Source: Novosphingobium rosa NBRC 15208
GTDB lineage: Bacteria; Pseudomonadota; Alphaproteobacteria; Sphingomonadales; Sphingomonadaceae
DNA length: 64,000 nt
Assembly: GCF_001598555.1 (NCBI RefSeq)
Contig: NZ_BCZE01000035.1
Location: 1-64,000 of the forward strand
Direction: 5' to 3'
In this document: positions 9,108 through 17,669 of the stretch, in pieces
Position numbering within the stretch: the first letter of the stretch is position 1
Layout of the letters: every line of letters begins with the position of its first letter
Notes under the pieces: model-generated
What the model saw: only the letters and a program-made list of their open reading frames with translations
The model's database searches: none
What the model was told of the DNA's origin: nothing
Program-made: the position numbers and the translations under genes

Positions 9108-9391
9108 AGTGTCGTCGCGAACCGTCAAATCTGCTCCAGGGGTGGCCCCTACTCATAATCCTGTGCGGGATCATCCGCAACAGGGGCCGCCACTTCAGAC
9201 AGCAAAAATGCCTGATACCGTCGCGGTGACGGGCGAGGGGGCTGAACGATCCATTCCGCGATTGGCAAAGGTACACAGTAGGGGAAATTGTTCCATGGCA
9301 GGAACGTCTTGACCTTTGAAGCGATGTCGTTTTGATCGGAAACGGGCGCGGCTTTAGACCATTGGGTCCCAAGAAAAAGGCTAGCATAGTG

Positions 9392-10846
9392 ATGGCTGGG
9401 CATGAACGATTCTTCCCAGCTGGGGGCGGGAAGCTGGGAGAGTTGATCCGCAATTTCGACTGGTCGCAGACCTCGATCGGCCCCTTGAGCAATTGGCCGC
9501 ACAGCCTGCGCACGGTGACCGAAATGCTTCTTCTTTCGCCAGTGCCCATCGTGTTGCTGTGGGGGCAGGACGGCATCATGATCTACAACGATGCTTATTC
9601 CGGTTTTGCCGGCGCGCGCCATCCGGAGTTGCTCGGCTCTCGAGTCCGCGAGGGCTGGGGCGAGATCGCCGATTTCAACGACAATGTGATGCGCGTGGGG
9701 CTCGGCGGCGGCACGCTGGCCTATCGTGATCATGAACTGACCCTCCACCGCCACGGCAAGCCTGAACCGGTGTGGATGGATCTCGACTATTCCCCGGTGC
9801 TCGATGAATCCGGGGCGCCGGCTGGGGTGATCGCCATTGTGGTGGAAACCACCGCCCGCGTGCTGGCCGAACGCCGTGTGCGCGAAAGCGAGCGTAAGCT
9901 GCGCGCGCTGGTCGAGGCGTCCTCCGATGTGATCTACCAGCTCACCCCAGACTGGTCCGCGATGCTGAAGCTGGAGGGACGGTCTTTCCTGCGCAGCACT
10001 GGAGAGCCCGATCCTCATTGGCAGGACGCCTATTTGCTCCCCGAGGACCATGAGGAGATCGGGGCGGATATCCGCGAGGCCATCGCCCAGAAACGCCCCT
10101 ATCAGCGCGAGCATCGCGTGCGTCAGGCTGATGGCTCGATCGGCTGGACCTTTTCGCGCGCCGTGCCCATCTTCGATGAGGCTGGCGAGATCACCGAATG
10201 GTTCGGCGCGGCCAGCGATGTGACTGAGCGCCGCCGCACCCATGAGCATTTGCGGCTGGTGGTCAATGAACTCAACCACCGGGTGAAGAACACGCTGGCC
10301 ATGGTTCAGGCCATCGCCATGCGTACCTTCCGCGAGGATGAAGCTCTGGGCAGCGCGCAAAAGCAATTCGCCGCAAGGCTGGTGGCGCTGGCCAGCGCCA
10401 ATGATCTGCTGACCGGCGAAAGATGGGCCGGGGCCTCGCTGGAGGCGGCCATCCTGCAGGCGGTTGAGCCTCATCAACCCGATGCCGCGCGGCGCATCCT
10501 GAGCGGCCCGGATTTGCGGATTTCACCCAAGACAGCGCTGGCTTTGTCGCTCGCCATGCATGAGCTTTGCACCAATGCGGTGAAATATGGCGCCTGGTCC
10601 AACGATCAGGGCGTGGTTACCATCGACTGGCGCGAAACGCAGTGCGATGGTCTCCCCACCCTTAGCATCGTCTGGACAGAACGTGCAGGGCCGCCCGTCG
10701 CGCCTCCCGCGCGGCGCGGTTTCGGCTCGCGGCTGATCGAGCGCGGCCTGGCCGGAGAGTTGGGCGGCACAGTTGCGATGCGCTTTGAACCCGAGGGGCT
10801 GGTGTGCGAAGTCGAGGCGCCGCTGACCATCGTGGCGGATGAATGA
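9392..10846 (+). CDS. PAS-containing HWE-family sensor histidine kinase
   Basis: A 484-residue soluble kinase. An N-terminal PAS-like domain (about 15-140, opening with RNFDWSQTSIGPLS) is followed by a second PAS domain (about 165-285, closing with DVTERRR). The kinase core is of the HisKA_2/HWE type: the acceptor block NELNHRVKNTLAMVQ, the N box HELCTNAVKYGAWS, and the W-x-E signature in IDWRET. The end is RRGFGSRLIERGL. I start at the ATG at 9392; an in-frame start at 9332 adds residues unlike the family. Its stop overlaps the start of the receiver gene at 10839, so the two are translationally coupled and almost certainly partners. The signal is unknown. HWE kinases in sphingomonads often feed light, redox or general-stress circuits. 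Confidence 0.92.
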   Translation: MAGHERFFPAGGGKLGELIRNFDWSQTSIGPLSNWPHSLRTVTEMLLLSPVPIVLLWGQDGIMIYNDAYSGFAGARHPELLGSRVREGWGEIADFNDNVMRVGLGGGTLAYRDHELTLHRHGKPEPVWMDLDYSPVLDESGAPAGVIAIVVETTARVLAERRVRESERKLRALVEASSDVIYQLTPDWSAMLKLEGRSFLRSTGEPDPHWQDAYLLPEDHEEIGADIREAIAQKRPYQREHRVRQADGSIGWTFSRAVPIFDEAGEITEWFGAASDVTERRRTHEHLRLVVNELNHRVKNTLAMVQAIAMRTFREDEALGSAQKQFAARLVALASANDLLTGERWAGASLEAAILQAVEPHQPDAARRILSGPDLRISPKTALALSLAMHELCTNAVKYGAWSNDQGVVTIDWRETQCDGLPTLSIVWTERAGPPVAPPARRGFGSRLIERGLAGELGGTVAMRFEPEGLVCEVEAPLTIVADE

Positions 10847-11204
10847 GTCCATGGCTTACCGCATTCTGATCGTGGAGGACGAAATGACCATCGCCTTCAT
10901 GATCGAGGACATGCTGATCTCGCTTGGGCATGAGGTGGTCGAGATCGCGATGCGTCTGCCCGAGGCGCTGGAGGTGGCGCGGCGGGTGGAGGCGGATCTG
11001 GCGATCCTCGACGTCAATCTCGATGGTCTTCGCTCCTTTCCGGTGGCGGAGGTGCTGGATGAGCGCGGCATCCCTTTCGGTTTCGCGACGGGCTACGGCG
11101 CCATGGGCGTTGAAGAGCGCTTCCGGCAGCATCCGATCCTCAAGAAGCCCTTTCGTTTGGTCGATCTTGAGACACTGATCGAGCAGATCGTGGTGCCGGG
11201 CTAG
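10839..11204 (+). CDS. Single-domain response regulator paired with HWE kinase
   Basis: A 121-residue receiver: RILIVEDEMTIAFMIEDML holds the acidic pair, LAILDVNL the acceptor Asp, and LKKPF the lysine. The start at 10839 overlaps the kinase stop by 8 bases; an ATG at 10851 (MAYRIL) is an alternative that would begin exactly at the first beta strand. There is no DNA-binding or enzymatic output domain, so it must relay phosphate or act by protein contact. The overlap makes the upstream kinase its likely phosphodonor. Confidence 0.9.
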   Translation: MNESMAYRILIVEDEMTIAFMIEDMLISLGHEVVEIAMRLPEALEVARRVEADLAILDVNLDGLRSFPVAEVLDERGIPFGFATGYGAMGVEERFRQHPILKKPFRLVDLETLIEQIVVPG

Positions 11205-11408
11205 GCACTTGGGAAGGGCTTTTCAGCTTCGCCTCATCCTTACAAATCCCGTCTGCGCCATCGCGAAGGATTGTCACTGGCGTGCAGTTGCTTGCTCATC
11301 AAGGAACAAATCGGCCCGCTCCCTTTTCCTGCCATAGGCTTGCCAAGCTTTCCGGAAAGGATGACGCCTTGCACCGACGATCCCCTTTCCGGCCGGAACG
11401 GCACTGAT

Positions 11409-12554
11409 ATGCCGGACGACAGCAAAGAGCCCAAGCGCGAAGCTTCCGACGACAATACCCAGCAGGGATCGGAAAATCAGGTTTCCAAAGACCAGCCTTC
11501 CAAGGACGAGGGTGAACAGGAAATCCCGCTGTTCAAGCGCCCGATGTTCTGGATTGTGGGCGGCGGTGTTGCCGCCGTCGTGCTGATCGGCGGCTTTCTC
11601 TGGTGGCTCGATGCGCGCCAGTATGAGGACACTGACGACGCCTTTGTCGACGCCCATATCGTGCGATTGGCCGCGCAAACCACGGGCCGCCTGACTGCTG
11701 TCTATGCCGCCGACAACCGCCATGTCCGTAAGGGCGATCTGCTGGCCACGATCGAGCCGGAAACCCCCGCCGCCACCTTTCAGGAAGCCAAATCCAACGT
11801 GTCGCAGGCCGATGCCGCGATAGCGCAGGCGCAGGCCAAGGTGCTCTCCGCCATCGCCGCGCAGAAGCAGGCGCGGGCCGATGCGCTGGGGCCCGCCGCC
11901 AATGCCGCCAAGGCTCAGGCCGATTATCACCGCTATCTTGACCTGCAGACGCGCGACCGGATGGCCGTGGCGCCCACGCAGGTCGATGCCGCCCGCGCGC
12001 AGGCCGAGGCCAGCGCTGCTCAGGCGCTGGCCGCCCGGCGCCAGATCGAGAGCGCCGCCGCCAATGTGCTGGCCGCACGCAAGGAGGTGCAATCGGCGCA
12101 GGCCAACCGGCAGGCCGCCGTGGCGCGCCAACAACAGGCCAATGTGACAGTGTCCTACACCACGATCCGCGCGCCCATCGACGGGCAGGTGGTTAACCGC
12201 TCGGTCAATGTTGGCAGCTACGTGGCGCCGGGCCAGCAGATGCTGGCCATCGTGCCCGACGATCTGTGGGTCACTGCCAATTTCAAGGAAACCCAGCTCG
12301 ACCACATGCGGCCCGGCCAACCGGTGCGCATCCGCATCGATGCCTATCCCGGCGTGGATTTCCCCGGCCATGTGGATTCGATCCAGCGCGGCGCGGGTCA
12401 GGCCTTTGCCGTGCTGCCGCCGCAGAACGCCACGGGCAATTATGTGAAGGTGGTGCAGCGCGTTCCGGTGCGCATCCTTTTCAACAACCGGCCCAACCCC
12501 GCCTATGTCATCGGCCCGGGCATGTCGGTCGTGCCGCGCGTGACCGTGCGCTGA
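11409..12554 (+). CDS. emrA: EmrA-like periplasmic adaptor of a tripartite efflux pump
   Basis: A 381-residue HlyD/EmrA membrane-fusion protein. A charged cytoplasmic N-terminus (1-40) is followed by one membrane helix (about 47-66, VGGGVAAVVLIGGFLWW). A first lipoyl half comes next (DTDDAFVDAHIVRLA), then a long alpha-helical hairpin rich in Ala/Gln (about 120-235). The second lipoyl half (TTIRAPIDGQVVNRSVNVG) and a beta barrel (LWVTANFKETQL) follow. It bridges the inner-membrane EmrB-type pump to the outer-membrane channel. I chose the ATG at 11409 because residues encoded upstream lack family character; the ribosome site there is weak. It is the first gene of emrA-emrB-OMF, with TGATG coupling to emrB. 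No MarR/TetR regulator adjoins it. Confidence 0.92.
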   Translation: MPDDSKEPKREASDDNTQQGSENQVSKDQPSKDEGEQEIPLFKRPMFWIVGGGVAAVVLIGGFLWWLDARQYEDTDDAFVDAHIVRLAAQTTGRLTAVYAADNRHVRKGDLLATIEPETPAATFQEAKSNVSQADAAIAQAQAKVLSAIAAQKQARADALGPAANAAKAQADYHRYLDLQTRDRMAVAPTQVDAARAQAEASAAQALAARRQIESAAANVLAARKEVQSAQANRQAAVARQQQANVTVSYTTIRAPIDGQVVNRSVNVGSYVAPGQQMLAIVPDDLWVTANFKETQLDHMRPGQPVRIRIDAYPGVDFPGHVDSIQRGAGQAFAVLPPQNATGNYVKVVQRVPVRILFNNRPNPAYVIGPGMSVVPRVTVR

Positions 12555-14128
12555 TGGCCCAGGCATCTGGCTGGACCGACGAGCGCTCCGCCGCCGGGAA
12601 GCGCAATCCCTGGCTGATCGTCGGCATCATTTCCATGGCCACCTTCATGGAGGTGCTGGACACCTCGATCGCCAATGTCTCGCTCACCCATATCGCGGGC
12701 AGCCTGTCGGCCAGTCAGGATGAATCGACCTGGGTGCTCACCAGCTATCTGGTGGCCAATGCGGTGGTGATCCCGCTCTCGGGTTGGCTCTCCGATGTGA
12801 TCGGGCGCAAGCGCTATTACATGATCTCCGTGGGGCTTTTTGGCATCTCCTCGCTATGCTGCGGCTTTGCCCCCAATCTGGCGATGCTGGTAGCGGCCCG
12901 CATCTTTCAGGGCATGGGCGGCGGGGGTTTGGCCCCTTCCGAGCAATCGATCCTGGCCGACACCTTTCCGCCCGAAAAGCGCGGGCAGGCCTTTGCCGCC
13001 TATGGCATCGTGGTGGTGGTGGGACCTGTGCTGGGCCCGACATTGGGCGGCTGGATCACCGACAATTTCAGCTGGCACTGGATCTTTCTGATCAATGTGC
13101 CGGTCTCGATCCTCTCACTCTTCCTCGTCCATTTTATCGTAACCGAGCCCAAGGTGCTGGAGAAGGAGCGGCGTGAGCGGGGGAAGGGCGGCCTCAGGGT
13201 CGATTACATCGGCTTCCTGCTGGTCGTGCTGGGCCTCGGTTGTCTGGAGATCACGCTGGATCGCGGCGAGACCGACAACTGGTTTGCCAGCAGTTTTATC
13301 TGCACCACCGCGATCATCAGCGGCACCTCTCTGGTGGGCCTCGTGTTCTGGGAGCTGAACCACAAGGAACCGATCATCGATCTGCGGCTGCTGGCCAATC
13401 GCAATTTTGCCGTCACCACCACCTTTATGCTGACCACCGGGGCGGTGCTGTTCGGCACCACCGCCATCCTGCCGCAAATGCTGCAGCAGGTCTTCGGCTA
13501 TGATGCCAGCACGGCAGGCATGGCGATGACCATGGGCGGTCTGGCCACGCTGGTGGCCATGGTGATCGTGGGTCGGCTGGCAGGCAAGGTCGATACAAGG
13601 CTGCTGCTGATCCCGGCGCTCGCCTCTCAGGCCGCTGCCCTGTGGTATATGACGGGCTGGAACACGCAGATCAGCTTTCACGATGCTTCGATGGGGCGGC
13701 TGATTTCGGCGGCGGGGTTGCCGTTCCTCTTCATTCCGATCCAGACGGCGGCCTATGTAGGGTTGAAGCCGGAGAGCACGAATGATGCCTCGGCCATCCT
13801 CAATGTGGCGCGCAATCTGGGGGGCAGCTTCGGCATTGCTATCACCCAGGCCGCGCTGATCGAGCGTGGCCAGTTCCACCAGTCACGCATTGTCGAGACG
13901 TTGAGCCCGCTTAATCCCAACTACGCCGAGGCTGTGACCCAGGCAGGCCCCGCGTTGGGGCTCAGCGATCCGGATGGGGCGACAGCGGTGATCTACCGGC
14001 AGGTGCAGCAGCAGGCCGAGATGCTGTCCTACATCGATGTGTTTCACGGTTTTATGATCTTTGTGCTGTTGGTGCTGCCGCTGGGCTTGCTGATCCGCCA
14101 GGGCAAGAGCGCGGGAGGCCATGCATGA
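12554..14128 (+). CDS. emrB: EmrB/QacA-type (DHA2) MFS multidrug exporter
   Basis: A 524-residue inner-membrane drug:H+ antiporter with 14 predicted helices. DHA2 signatures are visible: FMEVLDTSIANVSL in helix 1, WLSDVIGRKRYY in the helix 2-3 loop (motif A), and GPVLGPTLGGWITD in helix 5 (motif C). The start at 12554 overlaps the emrA stop (TGATG); the open frame extends further upstream inside emrA, but that part is only a shadow of emrA. Its stop overlaps the next gene's ATG. With EmrA and the outer-membrane factor it would export lipophilic toxicants directly to the medium. The substrate cannot be predicted. Confidence 0.94.
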   Translation: MAQASGWTDERSAAGKRNPWLIVGIISMATFMEVLDTSIANVSLTHIAGSLSASQDESTWVLTSYLVANAVVIPLSGWLSDVIGRKRYYMISVGLFGISSLCCGFAPNLAMLVAARIFQGMGGGGLAPSEQSILADTFPPEKRGQAFAAYGIVVVVGPVLGPTLGGWITDNFSWHWIFLINVPVSILSLFLVHFIVTEPKVLEKERRERGKGGLRVDYIGFLLVVLGLGCLEITLDRGETDNWFASSFICTTAIISGTSLVGLVFWELNHKEPIIDLRLLANRNFAVTTTFMLTTGAVLFGTTAILPQMLQQVFGYDASTAGMAMTMGGLATLVAMVIVGRLAGKVDTRLLLIPALASQAAALWYMTGWNTQISFHDASMGRLISAAGLPFLFIPIQTAAYVGLKPESTNDASAILNVARNLGGSFGIAITQAALIERGQFHQSRIVETLSPLNPNYAEAVTQAGPALGLSDPDGATAVIYRQVQQQAEMLSYIDVFHGFMIFVLLVLPLGLLIRQGKSAGGHA

Positions 14129-15651
14129 AGCGGCATATTCTCATGTTTGGACCTCTGGCTTTGGCGGGCTGCACGGTTGGCCCCAATTACAGCGTGCCAA
14201 AACTCCCGACGCCTGCTGCCTTCGCAGAAGATCAGGGGCCGCAAGCCACGCCCGATCTGCAAGGCTGGTGGCACGCCTATCACGATCCCGAGCTCGAACG
14301 GCTGATCGCCATGGGGCTGGCGGACAATCCCGACCTCAAATCCGCCGCCGCGCGCATACGCGGCGCGCGCGCTCAGGAAAGGGTCGCGCGTTCAGCCTAT
14401 TTCCCGCAAGTCAATGCCACAGCGGGCAGCACCTATGAGCAGTTCAGCAAGAATGCCGGCCTGTCTTCGCTGGCCAGCTTGCTGGGCGGCGGGAGCAGTT
14501 CGGGGGCATCCTCCGCTGGCCTGCAGAACAGTTCGACCAGCGGCATCGCCGCGCCGGGCGATGACATCACCGTCTATTCGGCGGGCTTCGACGCCAGCTG
14601 GGAGCTGGATCTCTTCGGCGGCACCCGCCGCAGCGTGCAGGGCGCCCGCGCCCGCGCCGAGGCGGCTGTGTGGAGCGCACGCGATGCCCAACTCTCGCTG
14701 ATCGCCGAGATCGTCGATGCCTATCTGCAACTGCGCACCCTTCAGGCCCGCGAACAGGTGGCGCGTGAAGAGGTGGACCGGCAGGAAAAACGCCTCGGCA
14801 TCCTCGACCATACCGCCCAATCCGGCTTGACCCCGCAAGGCGATTTCATCCGCCAGCGAGCGCAACTGGCGCAGGCGCTGGCCGCCGTTGCCCCCATCGT
14901 CGCGGAGGGCAAGGCGCAGATGCATGGGCTCGGTATGCTGGTGGGCCGCACGCCCGATACGCTGATCGCCGAACTGACCGCAGTGCCGCCGCCTTTGCCA
15001 GCGCCGCCGCAGGTGCCCGCCGGGCTGCCGTCGGATCTGCTGCGCCGCCGCCCAGATGTGCGCATGGCCGAAAGGCAATTAGCGGCAGCGACCGCCGATA
15101 TCGGCGTGGCCGTGGCCGATCTCTATCCGCGTTTTACGCTCACCGGCGCATCTCAGCTGATTTCCACCGCTTTGGGCAACCTCTTCACCGGAGACAGCCT
15201 GCAGCTGACGGGGCAGGCACAGGCGATGTTCCCCATTCTCGATTGGGGCAAGCGCAAGGGGCAGGTCGCCCAGCGCAAGGCGCAGGCCGATGAGGCCTAT
15301 TACGCTTACCAGAAGGCCGTCCTTGGCGCGCTGCGCGATGTGGAGGATGCGCTGATCCGCATCCGCAGCGAGCAGGAGCGCAACCGGGCCCTGCAGGGCG
15401 GCCTTGCCGATGCCACCCGCGCGGCGCAGGTGGTGGAGGCACGCTATGCCTCGGGGCTGGTCGATTACGGTGCGGTGTTGGACGCGCGCGCGGCCGAGAT
15501 TTCAGCTCATGACGCGCTGATCCAGAGCGATGGCGCCCTGCGCCGCGACACGCTGGCACTCACCAAGGCGCTGGGCGGCGGGTGGGAAGGCTTGCCTATG
15601 CCAGAGGCGCCGCCGGCGATGCCTTCGTATACCTCCGGCCCTGAACATTGA
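14125..15651 (+). CDS. Outer-membrane efflux lipoprotein (NodT/TolC family)
   Basis: A 508-residue outer-membrane factor with a lipoprotein signal (MKRHILMFGPLALAGC, lipidated Cys16) and the family's TVGPNY start. It contains two tandem OEP repeats, each with long alpha hairpins. The repeats include DASWELDLFGGTRR, which is typical of the first beta segment, and DLYPRFTLTGA in the second. A serine/glycine-rich insertion at about 115-140 is somewhat long for the family. The ATG overlaps the emrB stop (ATGA), so the pump's three parts are translated together in stoichiometry. Its role is the trans-envelope channel of this pump. Confidence 0.93.
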   Translation: MKRHILMFGPLALAGCTVGPNYSVPKLPTPAAFAEDQGPQATPDLQGWWHAYHDPELERLIAMGLADNPDLKSAAARIRGARAQERVARSAYFPQVNATAGSTYEQFSKNAGLSSLASLLGGGSSSGASSAGLQNSSTSGIAAPGDDITVYSAGFDASWELDLFGGTRRSVQGARARAEAAVWSARDAQLSLIAEIVDAYLQLRTLQAREQVAREEVDRQEKRLGILDHTAQSGLTPQGDFIRQRAQLAQALAAVAPIVAEGKAQMHGLGMLVGRTPDTLIAELTAVPPPLPAPPQVPAGLPSDLLRRRPDVRMAERQLAAATADIGVAVADLYPRFTLTGASQLISTALGNLFTGDSLQLTGQAQAMFPILDWGKRKGQVAQRKAQADEAYYAYQKAVLGALRDVEDALIRIRSEQERNRALQGGLADATRAAQVVEARYASGLVDYGAVLDARAAEISAHDALIQSDGALRRDTLALTKALGGGWEGLPMPEAPPAMPSYTSGPEH

Positions 15652-15666
15652 TGGGCTGAATTCTGG

Positions 15667-15682
15667 CGTGCCAACTGGCACG
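15667..15682. terminator. Short hairpin between convergent genes
   Basis: CGTGCC-AACT-GGCACG is a perfect 6-bp stem with a 4-base loop, placed in the 49 bases between the stops of the efflux operon (15651) and the minus-strand flavoprotein (15701). It could end transcription from both sides. No T-run follows on either strand, so an intrinsic terminator is only a possibility. Confidence 0.3.
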
Positions 15683-15700
15683 TGGAATTTCGGGACACCG

Positions 15701-16306
15701 TCAACCCGGATAGGGCGACTGCTTCAGCAGGCTGGCAAGATGGGCAGCATTCCCCGCTACCATGCTTGCTGTTTTGGCGATGATCCTGGGCGTTTCAGTC
15801 AGATCCTTGAAATCGGTCGAACCCATGGCTTCGCCCACCCAATAGCAGGCGGCGATGGAAGGGATGGTCCAACCCACATCATTCAGCGCCTGAAAAAGCT
15901 GGGCGCAGGCATAATGCGCGCCATCCTCATTGCCGACGATCGCGGTCACCGCCAGTCGGCCATAACTGGGCATGCGGCCATGATCGTCGGTTTCCCCCAG
16001 GAAGGCATCCATGCGTTCGAGCACGCGCTTGGCCACGCTGCTGATCTGACCCAGCCAAATCGGACTGCCGAAGATGACGATGTCATGGGCAAGGATCTTG
16101 GCACGCAGCGCAGGCCAGTCATCGCCGTCACCTTCATCGGAAGTGACGCCCGATTTGATGTTCAGCCCAGCGACCCGCACGGTTTCGGTCAACGCCACGC
16201 CCTTTTTGGCAAAAGCCTTGCCCAGCACCGCGATCATCGCGTCGGTGGACGAGGTCTGCTCGGGATCGGGCTTGAGCGTGCAGTTGAGGGCCAGAGCCTT
16301 GAGCAT
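15701..16306 (-). CDS. Flavodoxin-fold NAD(P)H-dependent oxidoreductase
   Basis: A 201-residue flavoprotein of the NADPH-dependent FMN reductase/flavodoxin superfamily. It has a first beta strand LKALALNCTLKP, the phosphate-binding region just after it, and IVIFGSPIWLGQISS as the second FMN-contact loop. An ATG at 16306 with GGAAAGG 8-9 bases upstream fixes the start; the longer frame to 16381 is unlikely. It lies downstream of the cyo operon on the same strand, after a 71-base gap from a small membrane-protein gene, so it may be the distal gene of that unit. The substrate is not evident; quinone or disulfide-type reduction are common roles of relatives. Confidence 0.85.
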   Translation of the reverse strand: MLKALALNCTLKPDPEQTSSTDAMIAVLGKAFAKKGVALTETVRVAGLNIKSGVTSDEGDGDDWPALRAKILAHDIVIFGSPIWLGQISSVAKRVLERMDAFLGETDDHGRMPSYGRLAVTAIVGNEDGAHYACAQLFQALNDVGWTIPSIAACYWVGEAMGSTDFKDLTETPRIIAKTASMVAGNAAHLASLLKQSPYPG

Positions 16307-16377
16307 CAGGTTTACCTTTCCGAAAACCGTGCGGCGTTGCGATGCGCAGTCAGGGAGAAGAGCGTCGTCAAACGGCC

Positions 16378-16548
16378 TCATTGCCCCTCATGGGTGGCAA
16401 CCTCGGCGGTATCGGGATGTTTGCTCTGTTCGATATGGCCCAGGTTGCGGCCCACAAAGCCGAAGATGAGGATCAACAACACGATGACGGCTGCCACAAC
16501 GCCGCCACGCACACGTCGCTTGGGGGCGGGTTTCAATGGATCTTCCAT
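16378..16548 (-). CDS. Small single-helix membrane protein downstream of cyoD
   Basis: A 56-residue protein beginning MEDPLKPAPKRRVRGG, then one strongly hydrophobic helix (about 17-32, VVAAVIVLLILIFGFV) and a polar C-terminal tail. The positive N-terminus predicts an N-in orientation. It has an excellent AGGAG ribosome site 7 bases before the ATG. It lies 75 bases after cyoD on the same strand and probably belongs to the cyo transcript. Small accessory subunits are known for several haem-copper and bd oxidases, so a role in assembly or stability of the bo oxidase is a reasonable guess, not shown. Confidence 0.6.
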   Translation of the reverse strand: MEDPLKPAPKRRVRGGVVAAVIVLLILIFGFVGRNLGHIEQSKHPDTAEVATHEGQ

Positions 16549-16623
16549 GGTCTTGCTCCTTCTTGCGACTGAATTGTCTCTTGGAAAACAAGTCCTCCGG
16601 AGCTGGTTTGATCCACGCCGGCC

Positions 16624-17004
16624 TCAAGGCATATTGCCCATTGCGGCATGATCCATCGCCATGCCGTGGCTGAGATGCCCCATGATCCAGATCGAGCCGA
16701 CGATCACCAACAGCACAACGAGCGTGCCGAAAGCCAGCGCCAGCACATTGTTGGTGTTGTCCGGTCCGGTGGTGACGTGAAGGAAAAATACCAGATGTAC
16801 CCCCATTTGGGCCACTGCCAGTACCACGATGGCCACCGGTACCGAAGGCGCCCAGACCAGATTGGTTGAGGCGACCCAGAAGGAGGCGCCTGTCAGCAGC
16901 AGCGCGAGGGCAAGGCCCAGCGTGTAGCCGCGCAGACTTGCAGCGCCATCCTCGCCCTCACCGGGGACGGTATCGCCGCTGTCCTTCTTGTACGGATCGC
17001 TCAT
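16624..17004 (-). CDS. cyoD: Cytochrome bo ubiquinol oxidase subunit IV
   Basis: A 126-residue protein with a polar N-terminus and three membrane helices (about 28-48, 55-77, 88-110), the CyoD/COX4-prokaryote pattern. VAQMGVHLVFFLHV is the characteristic second-helix block. Its ATG overlaps the cyoC stop (ATGA). The His/Met-rich tail (HLSHGMAMDHAAMG) is longer than in the E. coli protein and could bind metal, but this is speculative. It assists assembly of the CuB site in the oxidase complex. Confidence 0.92.
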   Translation of the reverse strand: MSDPYKKDSGDTVPGEGEDGAASLRGYTLGLALALLLTGASFWVASTNLVWAPSVPVAIVVLAVAQMGVHLVFFLHVTTGPDNTNNVLALAFGTLVVLLVIVGSIWIMGHLSHGMAMDHAAMGNMP

Positions 17005-17669
17005 GCCCGGCTCCCCAGCAAATAAACGATGGAAAAGACGCCGACCCACACAATGTCGAGCGCGTGCCAGAAAAGGCTGAAGCAAAGGAGACGCCGCATG
17101 ATGGCGGGGCGGAAGCCCTTGACCCAGGTCTGTGCCATCATCGTGCCAAGCCAAAGCAGCCCGATCGTCACATGCAGCCCGTGCAGTCCCACCAGCGCGA
17201 AAAAGCTGGAGAGAAAGGCGCTGCGGGTCGGCGTGGCGCCCCGGGCCATGAGTTCGGCAAATTCGCTCAGTTCGATGGCGAGGAAAGCCGCGCCGAGCAG
17301 GCCGGTGGCAGCCAGGCTGAGCTGGGTGGTAAGTTGGCTCCTGCGCTCGGCTCCCAGACTCGCCAGCCCGCAGCAATAGCTGGAAAGCAGCAGGCAAACC
17401 GTCTCCACCGCGACGCGGGTGCGGGTAAAGATCTGCGGCCCGCTTGGGCCACCCGCCGTGGCATGGGCCAGTACTGCATAGGCGGCGAAGAAGGCTGAAA
17501 ACAGCACGATATCGGAAAGGAGATAGATCCAGAACCCATAGCCCACGACGATCCGCTTGGAGGCAGGGCCGCCTTGGCCGTGGCCGGTGGTATCGCGCTG
17601 GTTGTCGTCCTCGTTGCGACCGTGGCCCAGTCTGTGGGGATCGCTGCTTGTGCCCGCTGCGCTGCTCAT
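17001..17669 (-). CDS. cyoC: Cytochrome bo ubiquinol oxidase subunit III
   Basis: A 222-residue integral membrane protein with five helices in its last 185 residues, as in CyoC. Family blocks include [38 protein letters not shown] and [13 protein letters not shown]. It has a hydrophilic, Gly/His/Asp-rich N-terminal extension of about 37 residues. It is coupled on both sides by 4-base ATGA overlaps with cyoB and cyoD. It carries no redox centre and stabilises subunit I of the quinol oxidase. Confidence 0.95.
   Translation of the reverse strand: MSSAAGTSSDPHRLGHGRNEDDNQRDTTGHGQGGPASKRIVVGYGFWIYLLSDIVLFSAFFAAYAVLAHATAGGPSGPQIFTRTRVAVETVCLLLSSYCCGLASLGAERRSQLTTQLSLAATGLLGAAFLAIELSEFAELMARGATPTRSAFLSSFFALVGLHGLHVTIGLLWLGTMMAQTWVKGFRPAIMRRLLCFSLFWHALDIVWVGVFSIVYLLGSRA

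Noticed and set aside
12266..12553. Long N-terminal extension of the EmrB-type transporter
   Set aside because: This part overlaps emrA in another frame and is not membrane-like; the TGATG junction at 12552-12556 gives the natural start.
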